A stretch of 64,000 bases of DNA from Chitinispirillales bacterium ANBcel5 (GCA_029688955.1 JARUKZ010000011.1:62001-126000); one strand, 5' to 3'; counted from the stretch's first letter, positions 8,583 through 17,996 are shown. The notes: a model not told the origin generated them from the sequence alone. Numbers and translations are program-made.

Positions 8583-9614
8583 ATGGGATTTCCTTTTATT
8601 TCAAACGACCTTGGAATTGATCTTGGTACTGCCAATACGTTGGTGTATGTAAAAAGCCGGGGCCTTCTTATCGATGAGCCTTCAGTTGTTGCGGTAGACA
8701 AGAACACCAAGAAGGTTGTGGCAATAGGACTTGAGGCAAAACGGATGCTTGGTCGTACTCCCGGGGAGATTGAGGCTATTCGTCCTATGAAAGACGGGGT
8801 TATAGCTGATTTCGATCTGGTTGAGCAGATGTTAAAATATTTTATCAGGAAGGTCCAGAAATATCGCTTCTATTTTCGTCCGCGTGCTGTGATTGGTGTT
8901 CCATCTGGTATTACTGAGGTGGAAAAAAGAGCGGTGGTGGATTCAGCAGAAAGCGCAGGTGTACGGGAAGTGCATCTTGTTTCTGAACCTATGGCTTCAG
9001 CAATAGGGATGGGTATACCTGTAAATGAACCGTCGGGAAACATGGTTATCGACATTGGGGGGGGGACTGCAGAAATCGCTGTACTTGCTCTTAATGGTAT
9101 GGTTTGTGATATGTCGGTCCGGATTGGTGGGGATGAGATGGACGAATCTATCGTTTCCTATCTGAAAAAGACCTATAATCTGCTGGTTGGTGAAAGTACC
9201 GCTGAGCAGATCAAAATTCAAATCGGTTCAGCATTTCCCCTTGAAGATGAGCTTGAGATGGAGGTAAAGGGTCGTGATTTAGTTGCCGGTATCCCTAAAA
9301 CGCTTCGAATCACATCAACGGAAATTAGAGATGCACTTAACGAACCAATTTCTACCATTATCGAAGCCATAAAACAAGCCTTAGAGCAAACACCACCCGA
9401 ACTCTCAGCCGATATTCTCGATAAGGGGATAATAATGACCGGTGGAAGCTCTTTGCTTAGAGGGCTTGATGAGAGGCTTCGTCAGGAAACTAATTTACCT
9501 GTTAATGTTATAGATGATCCTCTGACATGTGTTGCAAGGGGTTCTTTAAAGATTATTGAGGAACTGGATAAGTTTTATCCGGTACTTATGACAACAAGCA
9601 GGAAAATGAGGTAG
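8583..9614 (+). CDS. mreB: Rod-shape-determining actin homologue MreB
   Basis: 343 residues, standard length. Actin-fold nucleotide motifs are clear: phosphate-1 DLGTANT near the N-terminus (13-19), phosphate-2 IDIGGGTAE around 158-166, and adenosine motif MTGGSSLLRGLDE near 285. MreB forms membrane-attached filaments that orient the elongation machinery of the side-wall peptidoglycan. The N-terminal MGFPFISN would serve as the membrane-binding amphipathic stretch. It is the first gene of the mre-mrd cluster. Confidence 0.97.
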   Translation: MGFPFISNDLGIDLGTANTLVYVKSRGLLIDEPSVVAVDKNTKKVVAIGLEAKRMLGRTPGEIEAIRPMKDGVIADFDLVEQMLKYFIRKVQKYRFYFRPRAVIGVPSGITEVEKRAVVDSAESAGVREVHLVSEPMASAIGMGIPVNEPSGNMVIDIGGGTAEIAVLALNGMVCDMSVRIGGDEMDESIVSYLKKTYNLLVGESTAEQIKIQIGSAFPLEDELEMEVKGRDLVAGIPKTLRITSTEIRDALNEPISTIIEAIKQALEQTPPELSADILDKGIIMTGGSSLLRGLDERLRQETNLPVNVIDDPLTCVARGSLKIIEELDKFYPVLMTTSRKMR

Positions 9615-9776
9615 GTAGTACATTTTTTTTAGAAGATATCTAAATTAAAAAATCTAAGGGCTGTGTTTTGTGAGTCACGAGATAAAACCTGACCCTTATT
9701 TTTACGAGTGTAGTTTTTTTCAAATATATTCGGCTGTCGCAAGTTTAGTTGTGATTAGCTCCGGGCGAATCCTGCG

Positions 9777-10613
9777 ATGCATTGGATTATTCAGTTTATT
9801 GTTGTTCATCGAAATTTCTGCTCCCTTTTGCTGACTTCCCTGTTAAGCCTGTGGATGATTTCGTTAAGTCCCGATATGCACGAGAGAACTGTTTATACAC
9901 TTAAAATGTCGGTTTTTTACCCGTTTCAGGCTACTGTGAGCTACGTTGATCAGGTTAAAGATGTTTTTAAGGAAAATGAGCGCCGTAGGGATACAGTGGC
10001 AACATTACGTACACAGCTCTCTTTGATTAAGGAAAAAGGTGCAGAAAATACTCGGTTAAGAAAGCTATTAGGTTTTTCTGAACAATTTGACTACGAGTTG
10101 AACCCGGTACGGGTGATTGCCCGTGATCCATCCCCACTTTATCGCAGCATTGTGGTGAATGCAGGGAAACGCGATGGTGTGCAGTTATATATGCCGCTTA
10201 TAAGCGAGCAGGGGGTAGTAGGAAAAGTCGTTCAGCTTACTCAAAACATGAGTCTCGTTCAGCTGCTCAAGGATCCTTCAAACCGTACCAGTGTCATGGA
10301 TCGTCGTTCACGGTATGTGGGAATTTTGGAAACAGAAAACGGAAAAGATTTTTTTGTTCGTTACAGGACACATGAGGATATAGAGCCGGGTGATAAGATT
10401 ATTACTTCAGGGCTTGGGGGAATATATCCAAAGGGGCTGCTTGTTGGCGAGGTTAAAAAAATAACAGAAAACTATAACCCGCTGTTTAAGACAGTATACG
10501 TTGATCCAGCTGTAGATTTTGATCGTTTGGAAGAACTTTTTATAATGATGCTGCCTCCTCAATGGAGTGCATTTCGCTCTGAACTTGATAGTATAAAGAT
10601 TGAAAATGATTAA
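9777..10613 (+). CDS. mreC: Rod-shape-determining protein MreC
   Basis: 278 residues: one N-terminal membrane helix (about 14-30), a coiled coil (about 55-100, KDVFKENERRRDTVATLRTQL), and the paired beta domains with VIARDPSPLYRSIVVNAGKRDGV and the conserved GLGGIYPKGLLVGEV. MreC links MreB to PBP2 and activates the elongasome from the periplasmic side. The ATG at 9777 is preceded by an in-frame stop at 9756. A gap of 162 nt separates it from mreB, and its end overlaps mreD. Confidence 0.94.
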   Translation: MHWIIQFIVVHRNFCSLLLTSLLSLWMISLSPDMHERTVYTLKMSVFYPFQATVSYVDQVKDVFKENERRRDTVATLRTQLSLIKEKGAENTRLRKLLGFSEQFDYELNPVRVIARDPSPLYRSIVVNAGKRDGVQLYMPLISEQGVVGKVVQLTQNMSLVQLLKDPSNRTSVMDRRSRYVGILETENGKDFFVRYRTHEDIEPGDKIITSGLGGIYPKGLLVGEVKKITENYNPLFKTVYVDPAVDFDRLEELFIMMLPPQWSAFRSELDSIKIEND

Positions 10614-11100
10614 AAAAGTAATTTACTGGATTTCATTTTTTGGCATCTGTTTTATTTTACAAACAACACTGGTTCGGGCTATTTCTATTTATGGAGTAAG
10701 GCCGGATTTGATGATAGTCGCCTTATTTTTGTTCTCCAACAAATTTGGGGTTATGGCCGGTGTTTATGTAGGGTTTCTTCTGGGCCTTACCCAGGACCTT
10801 TACTCACCCATTCTTGGGCAAAATGCGCTGTCTAAATCAGTGGTTGGCTATATCGGGGGCCTCTTAAATGAGAAAGTGATACGTTTGGATCCGGTGCTTA
10901 AGGGTATTTTACTCATTTTCCTTTTTACGGTTAACGATTTTCTTGAACTAACTGTGCAAATTGTGAAAAATGAGGGGAGTATGGAATTTGTGTTCAGTCA
11001 ACTTCTTGTTTCTACTCTGCCCCGTGCCTTTTACTCACTGTTGTTTGCAGTGATTCCTTTTCTTTGGGTCAGTATTATTCAACCAGCAATAAAGCGATAG
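10606..11100 (+). CDS. mreD: Rod-shape-determining protein MreD
   Basis: About 164 residues, almost entirely membrane helices (five or so), with the family features VRPDLMIVALFLFSNKFGVMAG and GLTQDLYSP. MreD is an integral membrane partner of MreC. The ATG at 10606 overlaps the end of mreC by 8 nt, which suggests translational coupling; an in-frame TTG two codons earlier is less likely. Confidence 0.9.
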   Translation: MIKKVIYWISFFGICFILQTTLVRAISIYGVRPDLMIVALFLFSNKFGVMAGVYVGFLLGLTQDLYSPILGQNALSKSVVGYIGGLLNEKVIRLDPVLKGILLIFLFTVNDFLELTVQIVKNEGSMEFVFSQLLVSTLPRAFYSLLFAVIPFLWVSIIQPAIKR

Positions 11101-11106
11101 TTACCA

Positions 11107-13011
11107 ATGCCGTTTGGAGCCAGATTACAGGACGAACAGGTTGAACGCTATACCAAGGCTTATATCCTTGCGGCTGCAATAGTTTTTTTCTTTCTGATAT
11201 TAATCGTTCGCCTTGTCTTTGTTCAGATCGTTGATGCTGAGGTGAATATTCGACTTTCACGCAGAAACAGTATGCGCCTGAGAATAATTGAGCCACCCAG
11301 AGGGCGAATATTCGATCGAAACGGTAAGGTACTTGCACGTAACCGTCCCTCCTATTCAATATGTGTTCTTCCTTATATGATACGGGATCGTGAAGCATTG
11401 GTGAATACACTATGCAAAATTAAAGATTCAAATGGCGAGGCGGTTTTTGACAGTGCTGAAGTTTCAGAGAAGATCAGAGCTGCATACAGAAGACGATTTG
11501 ATGCAACACGCATAAAGGAAGATGTGTCCATAGAGGTGGTCAGTATTGTAGAAGAACATTCTATGGAGTTGCCGGGAATAATCGTGGAAACTGAGTCGAG
11601 AAGGGAGTATACACTTGGTCCCCGGGCGTTTCATGTTTTGGGATACATGGGAGAAATACCTGATGAACAGTTTAGGGTGCTAAGAGAGCAGGGATATTAC
11701 TGGGGTGATCTGATCGGCAGATCGGGAGTAGAGCGAGAATATGAATCGCTTATGAGGGGTACGGCAGGAAGAGAGTATCTGGAAGTTAATGCCTATGGTA
11801 AAAGCTTGGGAACGATCGGCGATATGCCACGGATTAATGCCATACCCGGACATGACCTGTATTTAACGTTAGATGCTCGTTTACAGAAAATGGCAGCAGA
11901 AGCTTTCCCCGATTCGCTAAAGGGGGCTGTGGTTGCCATTGATCCCAGAAACGGGGAAGTGCTTACCATGTTTAGCAATCCTTCAATTGATGCTAACATT
12001 TTTTCGATGGCTTCATCCCATAGAAGTCAAAGCTGGCGGGCTATTATAATGGACCCCGATCTTCCTCTTAATAACAGAGCAATTGCTGGTACATATCCGC
12101 CTGGATCTACTTTTAAGCTGGTAAGTGGACTTGCCGGGCTTGTTCATGAAAAAATTACCAGAGACTCTAGAATGCCTACCTCCTGTCACGGAGCATACAG
12201 AATTGGTAACAGAACAGCGCGATGCTGGAATCGTAGCGGCCATGGAGCGGTTAATTTTATATCTGCTATGCAACAATCCTGTAATGTTTATTTCTATCAG
12301 TTAGGCCGTATGCTTGGTGATGTTGCGATAAATGAATTCGCGCAAATGTTTACTCTTGGTACTTTAACCGGCATCGATATAAATGGCGAAAAACGGGGAT
12401 GGCTCAGTGGAAGAGAACTTTATAATATACGCAACAGGAATAATGAATTCAGCTGGCAGGCTGGAATGGTTTTGGATCATGCTATAGGTCAGACACAAAT
12501 ATTTACACCCTTACAGCTTGCTTTGATGGTTGGTGGGATGAGTAATGGGGAGCTGATATATCAACCCCATCTGTTTAAAGAGGAGCGAAGTAATGGAATC
12601 ATGATCAACCAGCGCAGGCCTCAGGTACTTAATACACTTGATTTAGATGAGCAGGCTATAAGAGTGGTACAGGAGTCAATGCTTAGTGTGGTAGAGCCTG
12701 GGGGGACGGGGACGCGTTCGGCTGTTCCTGGTATTCCGGTAGGGGGTAAAACCGGAAGTGCACAAAACCCTCATGGTGAAAATACTCATGCATTGTATGT
12801 AGCATCTGCTCCTGTTTCAGATCCGGTGATTGTTATAGCTGTGGTGGTAGAGAATGCCGGGGGGGGAGGCGCTGTAGCCGCACCTGTGGCAGGAGAGGTG
12901 TTGAGGTTCTTTTTTGCCGAAACAGAAGAGGGGCAAAGAACTGTCAGGGAGTATGAGGAGCGAGAAAAAGAGGGACGTTTTGAGATCAGAACTTTGCCGA
13001 TATCACAGTAG
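11107..13011 (+). CDS. mrdA: Penicillin-binding protein 2 (elongation transpeptidase)
   Basis: 634 residues: short cytoplasmic N-terminus, one membrane helix (about 18-38), the pedestal/dimerisation domain (RGRIFDRNGKVLARNRPSYSI), then the transpeptidase domain. The active-site triad is intact: S334-T-F-K337 (nucleophile Ser334), S391-C-N393 and K548-T-G550. This class B PBP cross-links side-wall peptidoglycan with RodA as glycosyltransferase. It starts 6 nt after mreD and 30 nt ahead of rodA, the usual order. Confidence 0.95.
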   Translation: MPFGARLQDEQVERYTKAYILAAAIVFFFLILIVRLVFVQIVDAEVNIRLSRRNSMRLRIIEPPRGRIFDRNGKVLARNRPSYSICVLPYMIRDREALVNTLCKIKDSNGEAVFDSAEVSEKIRAAYRRRFDATRIKEDVSIEVVSIVEEHSMELPGIIVETESRREYTLGPRAFHVLGYMGEIPDEQFRVLREQGYYWGDLIGRSGVEREYESLMRGTAGREYLEVNAYGKSLGTIGDMPRINAIPGHDLYLTLDARLQKMAAEAFPDSLKGAVVAIDPRNGEVLTMFSNPSIDANIFSMASSHRSQSWRAIIMDPDLPLNNRAIAGTYPPGSTFKLVSGLAGLVHEKITRDSRMPTSCHGAYRIGNRTARCWNRSGHGAVNFISAMQQSCNVYFYQLGRMLGDVAINEFAQMFTLGTLTGIDINGEKRGWLSGRELYNIRNRNNEFSWQAGMVLDHAIGQTQIFTPLQLALMVGGMSNGELIYQPHLFKEERSNGIMINQRRPQVLNTLDLDEQAIRVVQESMLSVVEPGGTGTRSAVPGIPVGGKTGSAQNPHGENTHALYVASAPVSDPVIVIAVVVENAGGGGAVAAPVAGEVLRFFFAETEEGQRTVREYEEREKEGRFEIRTLPISQ

Positions 13012-13041
13012 ATTACATTAAAGGAAACGTGAAAAAGCAAA

Positions 13042-14322
13042 ATGGATGAATTAAGAAAAAAAGGTGGTTTCGATTTTTCGCTTTTTGGGGCAGCCGTGCT
13101 ACTTTGGGTTATCGGAATCTTTATCATATACAGTGCCACAAGTATACATGAATCCGGCAGGCTTGTGGGAATCTATAAAAATCAGATCATTTGGGTAAGT
13201 ATGGCAATTCTTATAGTGCTGGCTATAGTTTCCATACCGGGAAGGTATATTTTAACCTTCTCTTATCCCACTTATATATTTTCTCTGGTACTTTTAGTAA
13301 TGGTGCTAATGGTTAGTTCGGAAGTTAAGGGTGCTGGAAGGTGGATTTCATTAGGTGGAGGGTTTAATTTCCAACCATCTGAGTTTGCAAAAGTAGGCCT
13401 TTTGCTTGCATTATCTAAGTATTTGTCTGAAAATACTGTAAGTCTTTATAAGATTTCTACCTTCATTATACCAGGAATTTTGATTAGTGTACCTTTTGTG
13501 CTGGTAATGGCTCAACCGGACCTTGGCACCGCAATGGTTTTTTGTGCGATGGCACTTCCTTTGTTTTATTGGGCAGGTCTTTCACTTCTTCAGGTCTTTT
13601 TCCTGGTTTCACCAGTAATTTCTCTTGTGCTTTCTGCTTTCCCACTGCTTTTAAGCTATGATAGTGGGCAGGGGTGGGGATTTGTTGAAGCGCTTCCCTG
13701 GGGTATCTTCTTTCTGGCTATCGTTACCGTACTCTATTTATCACGGCCACCTCTTTTTATTTGGATAGGGGTCATCGTTGCAAACATTGTAACTTCCACT
13801 CTTATTACCGTGGTTTGGAGCTCTGTATTAAAAGATTATCAAAAACTGAGAATTGTAACACTTATAAATCCCCAGGCAGACCCCGGAGGGGCTGCTTATC
13901 AGGTTATACAATCAAGGGTTGCCATAGGGTCTGGACATATTTTTGGAAAAGGGTATTTACAGGGAACTCAGACCAGGCTTTCTTTTCTTCCCGAGCAGCA
14001 CACAGACTTTATCTTCTCTGTACTTGGAGAACAGTTTGGTTTTGTTGGGTGCGCAGTAATTATCCTTTTGTTTCTATTTCTGATCATACGTGGACTTATG
14101 GTTACTCAGTCTGTACGAAACAGATTTATAAACCTTTTGGCCGTAGGATCTGCTTCAATACTTGCTTTTCATGTTTTTGTTAACGTCGCTATGACCCTTG
14201 GCATTATGCCCGTAACCGGCCTGCCATTGCCGTTTTTAAGTTACGGGGGATCGTTTACCATTACCGTAGCTGTGCTTGTGGGATTATTTTTAAACTGCAA
14301 AATCACCAGGCAGGATTTCTGA
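13042..14322 (+). CDS. rodA: Peptidoglycan glycosyltransferase RodA (SEDS family)
   Basis: 426 residues with about ten membrane helices. SEDS signatures are present: GAGRWISLGGGFNFQPSEFAK, VMAQPDLGTAMV, then QADPGGAAYQVIQSRVAIGSG, FLPEQHTDFIFSVLGEQFGF and a final PVTGLPLPFLSYGGS. RodA polymerises lipid II into glycan strands and pairs with PBP2, encoded directly upstream. It closes the mre-mrd cluster. Length is slightly above the usual 370-400 residues because of loops around residues 190-240. Confidence 0.95.
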   Translation: MDELRKKGGFDFSLFGAAVLLWVIGIFIIYSATSIHESGRLVGIYKNQIIWVSMAILIVLAIVSIPGRYILTFSYPTYIFSLVLLVMVLMVSSEVKGAGRWISLGGGFNFQPSEFAKVGLLLALSKYLSENTVSLYKISTFIIPGILISVPFVLVMAQPDLGTAMVFCAMALPLFYWAGLSLLQVFFLVSPVISLVLSAFPLLLSYDSGQGWGFVEALPWGIFFLAIVTVLYLSRPPLFIWIGVIVANIVTSTLITVVWSSVLKDYQKLRIVTLINPQADPGGAAYQVIQSRVAIGSGHIFGKGYLQGTQTRLSFLPEQHTDFIFSVLGEQFGFVGCAVIILLFLFLIIRGLMVTQSVRNRFINLLAVGSASILAFHVFVNVAMTLGIMPVTGLPLPFLSYGGSFTITVAVLVGLFLNCKITRQDF

Positions 14323-14395
14323 ATATAATTTTAGTATCACTTGGTCGTAGTCAATAGCTATATTCATTTTTGTACATGAATCTGGAAGGATACGC

Positions 14396-15271
14396 ATGCA
14401 ACCTGTATTGTTTGATGTTTTCTCATTTCCTATTCCATCCTATGGATTGATGCTGGCCCTCTCTTTTCTTGTTGGTATATGGTTGGCAAGTTGGCGTGCC
14501 GGTAAAATGGGGTTGAATTCAAATCTGATGGCTGATGTTGGGTTTTATGTCATAATTTCAGCGATTGTTGGATCGCGTCTTTATTACGTTTTTTTGCACT
14601 ACGATAAATTCAGGGGTAATATAGTAAACATATTTAATCCCTTTCAGGATGGATCTGTTGGAATCGATGGGTTGGTGATGTATGGGGGGGTTATCGGGGC
14701 AATCATTGCCGCTGTTTTGTTTTTTAAAATCAAAAAAGCACCCTTTCTTCCTTACGCTGATGCTGCTGCGCCCAGCTTGGGGATAGGGATATTTCTAACC
14801 CGTATTGGGTGTTTTCTCAATGGTTGTTGTTATGGAGCTGCTGTTGTTGCAGAAAGACTTTTTTCCGTATCTTATCCACATAATAACAGTCCTGCCGGAT
14901 CCTATCAGGCTTACGTTAACGCTCATGCTCTCGAGCCCTCTCAGATTTATGAGTCTGTTGGGGGACTTGTTATGGCCCTCATCGTTTTAGCTGCTGGGAG
15001 AATGAAAACTTTTGCAGGGTTTCAGTTTTACCTGGCAGGGTTGTTATACTCAGTCTTACGCTTCTTTGTAGACTATAGCCGTGTGTATACTGAGTCAGAA
15101 TATTTGGGTCCTTTCACTCACAATCAGGTTATCTGTATTGTATTCTTTATCCTCTTTGGCACTCTCATTCTTAAAAAAGCGCTAAAAAATAATTCTGTTG
15201 ATGAGCAGAACAATGAGGCAACCACGGTTGATGCAGATGAGCAAGCCAAAGTTGCAGTGGATCAAAACTAA
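14396..15271 (+). CDS. lgt: Prolipoprotein diacylglyceryl transferase
   Basis: 291 residues with about seven membrane helices. Family motifs include FPIPSYGLMLALSFLVG, VGSRLYYVFLH, DGLVMYGGVIGA, the signature LTRIGCFLNGCCYG (about 136-149), and HALEPSQIYES. Lgt transfers diacylglycerol from phosphatidylglycerol to the lipobox cysteine, the first step in lipoprotein maturation; the many lipoprotein genes in this window are its substrates. The tail after the last helix is acidic and overlaps comF. Confidence 0.93.
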   Translation: MQPVLFDVFSFPIPSYGLMLALSFLVGIWLASWRAGKMGLNSNLMADVGFYVIISAIVGSRLYYVFLHYDKFRGNIVNIFNPFQDGSVGIDGLVMYGGVIGAIIAAVLFFKIKKAPFLPYADAAAPSLGIGIFLTRIGCFLNGCCYGAAVVAERLFSVSYPHNNSPAGSYQAYVNAHALEPSQIYESVGGLVMALIVLAAGRMKTFAGFQFYLAGLLYSVLRFFVDYSRVYTESEYLGPFTHNQVICIVFFILFGTLILKKALKNNSVDEQNNEATTVDADEQAKVAVDQN

Positions 15272-15989
15272 AGCTGTGTCTCTAACTAAGCGTGCGGAGG
15301 ATTTTTTCTTCCCTGCGCTTTGTTTAATTTGTGACCAGTCACTTATCTTAGAAAGTAAATGGTTCTGTAGTGGGTGTTTTCACTCACTGGCTAAAAACAG
15401 AGAAGGCAGAAATGCGTGCCCTTTTTGCTCCCAAAACACTCTACAAAAACAGTGTACCTGCACTATAGCGTGGGATTTTTCTTTTAAAAAAATCCACTCA
15501 GTTTATGATTTTGATCCCCTAATAAAGAGCATCTCACATCATATAAAGTACAGAGGCGGCAAACAACTCGCTTTTTATATGGGGTTATTATCCTCAGAGC
15601 ATATAAACGAGGAAATGATAAACAGTGTTGATGTATGTATTCCGGTGCCTTTGCATAGCTCAAGAGAACGAAACCGGGGGTTTAATCAGTCAGAGTGGTT
15701 TGCCAAAGGATTACTAAAAGGTCTTCAAGGAAATATTCCCTTATTCAGAGATGTCCTTTTAAGGACCCGAAAAACCGGTACTCAGACAAAGCTAAGTAAG
15801 GATGAGCGTATGGGTAATCTTCAGGGCGCTTTTGAAGTAAGAGCAGGGGCTTCTGAAAAAATTAATGGTAAACGGGTGCTCCTTGTTGATGATATAGTGA
15901 CTACCGGAGCAACCACGGAGTCCTGTTCGGTTGAGCTGATTAGGGCAGGATGTGATTCGGTAACTGTTTTTTCTCTTGCACGTGATTAG
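15237..15989 (+). CDS. comF: ComF-family phosphoribosyltransferase-like protein
   Basis: About 250 residues from ATG 15237 (another ATG lies at 15231; both are inside the end of lgt). The N-terminus has a zinc-binding cluster (CLICDQ, CSGCF, CPFCSQ, CTC). The C-terminal part is a PRTase fold with the PRPP loop VLLVDDIVTTGAT near residue 220 and CIPVPLHSSRERNRGFNQS in the middle. ComF/GntX proteins act in DNA uptake or in reuse of DNA-derived carbon; in naturally competent bacteria ComF is needed for internalisation of single strands. No other competence genes are in the window. Confidence 0.88.
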   Translation: MSKPKLQWIKTKAVSLTKRAEDFFFPALCLICDQSLILESKWFCSGCFHSLAKNREGRNACPFCSQNTLQKQCTCTIAWDFSFKKIHSVYDFDPLIKSISHHIKYRGGKQLAFYMGLLSSEHINEEMINSVDVCIPVPLHSSRERNRGFNQSEWFAKGLLKGLQGNIPLFRDVLLRTRKTGTQTKLSKDERMGNLQGAFEVRAGASEKINGKRVLLVDDIVTTGATTESCSVELIRAGCDSVTVFSLARD

Positions 15990-16020
15990 AATGCAGTGAC
16001 GATTTCTTTTGCTTTAACTC

Positions 16021-16040
16021 CATTAAATAGCTATTTAGTG
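16021..16040. promoter_or_regulatory. Palindrome between comF and yggS
   Basis: AAATAGCTATTT (16025-16036) is a perfect 12-bp palindrome that extends outward to 16021-16040 with one mismatch. A second dyad, AAGAAAT (16042-16048) / ATTTCTT (16063-16069), follows at once. There is no T-tract, so an operator or mRNA structure is more likely than a terminator. The stretch 15990-16168 has no gene. Confidence 0.3.
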
Positions 16041-16168
16041 TAAGAAATCTTAAGCATTCTAAATTTCTTTAGCCCACACTCATTCTCAAGAGAGCATTAT
16101 ATCATCGTCCTTTATTATATTTCAATACTAAAAATGACGGTTAAGCATAGCATTCAGGCGATTTTTTT

Positions 16169-16861
16169 ATGAAAGATCCACAATTAGCAGAGCGGTTAGG
16201 TGCAATCAGAGAGCAGATTGAACGAGCGTGTAAAAAAAGCGGGCGCAGGGTTGATGATATCAGGCTTATTGCGGTTACAAAAAACCACCCTGCTTCAATG
16301 ATTCAGGACCTTATTGATTTGGGAGTTAGAGATTTTGGAGAAAACCGGGTCAATGAGATAACTGAAAAGGTTCCGCTGCTTAAGGGGGATTTCACTATGC
16401 ATATGATCGGGCATCTTCAGACAAATAAGGTTAAAAAAGTACTTCCTTACGTAAAATGGATTCAGTCCATCGATAGGGGACGGTTGATTGCAAAGATTGA
16501 GAATGTGTATGGGCAATGCCACGAGAAGATGCGGGTCCTGGTTGAGGTAAATACCTCCGGTGAAGAGAGTAAATCTGGTTGTAAGCCTGAGGAGTGTTTG
16601 GAGTTGTGTGAGCGTGTGGTGGGGAGTAGCGTGCTTGAGCTTAAGGGTTTAATGACCATTGGACCTCTTGGAGCAGATGAATCAGCGACCAGAAACTCCT
16701 TTGCCCTGCTTCGGGAACTTGGTGATAGGTGCAGGAGTCTGATTGATGGAACTGTAGAATTATCCATGGGTATGAGTGGGGATTTTGAGTGGGCCATTGA
16801 GGAAGGGGCTACAATGATTCGAATCGGAACTGTTTTGGTTGGAAAGAGGTTCTATATATGA
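16169..16861 (+). CDS. yggS: PLP homeostasis protein YggS/PROSC family
   Basis: 230 residues, normal length. The PLP lysine lies in IRLIAVTKNHP (Lys38), followed by DFGENRVNE, HMIGHLQTNK, VNTSGEESKSG and the terminal LSMGMSGDFEWAIEEGATMIRIGT. This single-domain PLP-binding barrel has no known catalytic reaction and keeps the PLP pool and amino-acid/keto-acid balance in order. It overlaps yggT by 4 nt, the common bacterial pair, and begins the long operon ending with lipA. Confidence 0.93.
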   Translation: MKDPQLAERLGAIREQIERACKKSGRRVDDIRLIAVTKNHPASMIQDLIDLGVRDFGENRVNEITEKVPLLKGDFTMHMIGHLQTNKVKKVLPYVKWIQSIDRGRLIAKIENVYGQCHEKMRVLVEVNTSGEESKSGCKPEECLELCERVVGSSVLELKGLMTIGPLGADESATRNSFALLRELGDRCRSLIDGTVELSMGMSGDFEWAIEEGATMIRIGTVLVGKRFYI

Positions 16862-17100
16862 TACCGATTATATTTGCACTTTTTAGGGTATATCAATTCC
16901 TTATACTGATCAGGGTTATTCTTTCCTGGGTTCATCCTTACAGGGACCATATTCTTATAGAATGGGTTTATCGCCTTACAGAGCCGCTTTTAGAGCCAAT
17001 ACGAAGGCTTTTACCTGTCAGCAGACTTGGGTTGGACATATCGCCTTTAATTTTGCTTTTGATACTTCAATTTATACAAAGAATTTTATTACGGTTATAA
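16858..17100 (+). CDS. yggT: YggT-family small membrane protein
   Basis: 80 residues with two membrane helices flanking the conserved VILSWVHPYRDH and RLTEPLLEPIRRLLP segment, which identifies the YggT family. Its role is not well defined; it has been linked to osmotic tolerance and to division-associated clusters. The ATG overlaps the yggS stop (ATGA). divIVA follows 33 nt downstream, the same order found around ylmG-divIVA in Gram-positive division clusters. Confidence 0.88.
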   Translation: MIPIIFALFRVYQFLILIRVILSWVHPYRDHILIEWVYRLTEPLLEPIRRLLPVSRLGLDISPLILLLILQFIQRILLRL

Positions 17101-17133
17101 GTGTAATACTATAAACCATTTGAGGAGTGATTG

Positions 17134-17688
17134 ATGCGTATAACACCTCTTGATATCAGAAAGCAGCCCTTTCCCCGTGCGCTGCGGGGATTTGATCCTG
17201 ATGCTGTGAATAGTTTTCTGGAGATGGTGGCAGGTGAGTATGAGGCGATAATTCGTCAAAACAGTGAATTTGGTACCCAGATCAAAACTCTGGAGCAGAA
17301 GCTTGAGAGTTACATAAAAATCGAGCGGGTACTGAATGAAACGTTGCTGAGTGCGCAAAAAGCTACAGATGAGGCGAGGGTAAACGCACAAAAAGAAGCT
17401 GAACTTATACTAAAAGATGCAAAAATCAGGGCAGACCGTTACGAGGATGAGGCCAGGCAGAGGGTTCATAAGCATGAAAGCGAGTTGGTTTCCCTGAGAA
17501 ATCAACGCGACAGTTTTCTTGCACGGTTTAAGGCAATGCTTTCCACTCAGCTAAATCTCCTGGAAGTAATAAGCGGGGATTTAAAGCAGGGTAGTGAGGA
17601 AAAGGGAGGTGTTAGTGAGCAGTATGGTGATGATGAAACTATGGATGAGGTACCGCCTCAGCCAAATCTTTCTTCGCTGGATTCATGA
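17134..17688 (+). CDS. divIVA: DivIVA-domain coiled-coil protein
   Basis: 184 residues from ATG 17134 (TGAGGAG at 17121-17127; a TTG one codon earlier is possible). The N-terminus has the DivIVA lipid-binding motif ITPLDIRKQPFPRALRGFDPDAVNSFL, then heptad-rich coiled coil (about 30-115) and an acidic tail. DivIVA proteins sense negative membrane curvature and place partners at poles and septa. Its presence in an outer-membrane bacterium is less usual but known in several phyla. It is coupled to yggU by a 4-nt overlap. Confidence 0.88.
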   Translation: MRITPLDIRKQPFPRALRGFDPDAVNSFLEMVAGEYEAIIRQNSEFGTQIKTLEQKLESYIKIERVLNETLLSAQKATDEARVNAQKEAELILKDAKIRADRYEDEARQRVHKHESELVSLRNQRDSFLARFKAMLSTQLNLLEVISGDLKQGSEEKGGVSEQYGDDETMDEVPPQPNLSSLDS

Positions 17689-17993
17689 GTTGTACTTTTG
17701 AATGTGTAACTAAGCCTGGTGCGAAAAGTAATAGAATCTCCTTAAGTGATGAGGGAGTTTTTTCTGTAGCAGTGACATCACCCCCTGCAGAGGGAAAGGC
17801 AAATAAGCATCTTATTGCGTTGCTTGCTAAGGAACTTGAAGTTAAGACCTCTTCAGTTACTATTATAATTGGGAAGCAGGGAAGAAAAAAAGTAGTAAAA
17901 ATTGATGGCCTTAGCAAAGATGAAGTGTTTGACAGATTTAAACAGAAAAAAATTGAGAAAAACTACGTGCATAAACCTAAAAGAGGACTTTAA
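17685..17993 (+). CDS. yggU: DUF167/YggU-family protein
   Basis: 102 residues. The family hallmarks are KPGAKSNRI, the core VAVTSPPAEGKANKHLIALLAKEL, and IIIGKQGRKKVVKIDG. YggU is a small alpha/beta protein of unknown function that often accompanies yggS/yggT. The C-terminal Lys-rich tail (FKQKKIEKNYVHKPKRG) is longer than usual. It starts inside the divIVA stop and ends 3 nt before punA. Confidence 0.9.
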   Translation: MSCTFECVTKPGAKSNRISLSDEGVFSVAVTSPPAEGKANKHLIALLAKELEVKTSSVTIIIGKQGRKKVVKIDGLSKDEVFDRFKQKKIEKNYVHKPKRGL

Positions 17994-17996
17994 CCT

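Noticed and set aside
13881..13890. CCCCGGAGG match inside rodA
   Set aside because: It encodes Pro-Gly-Gly in a conserved RodA motif, so it is a chance match to the REP-like core.
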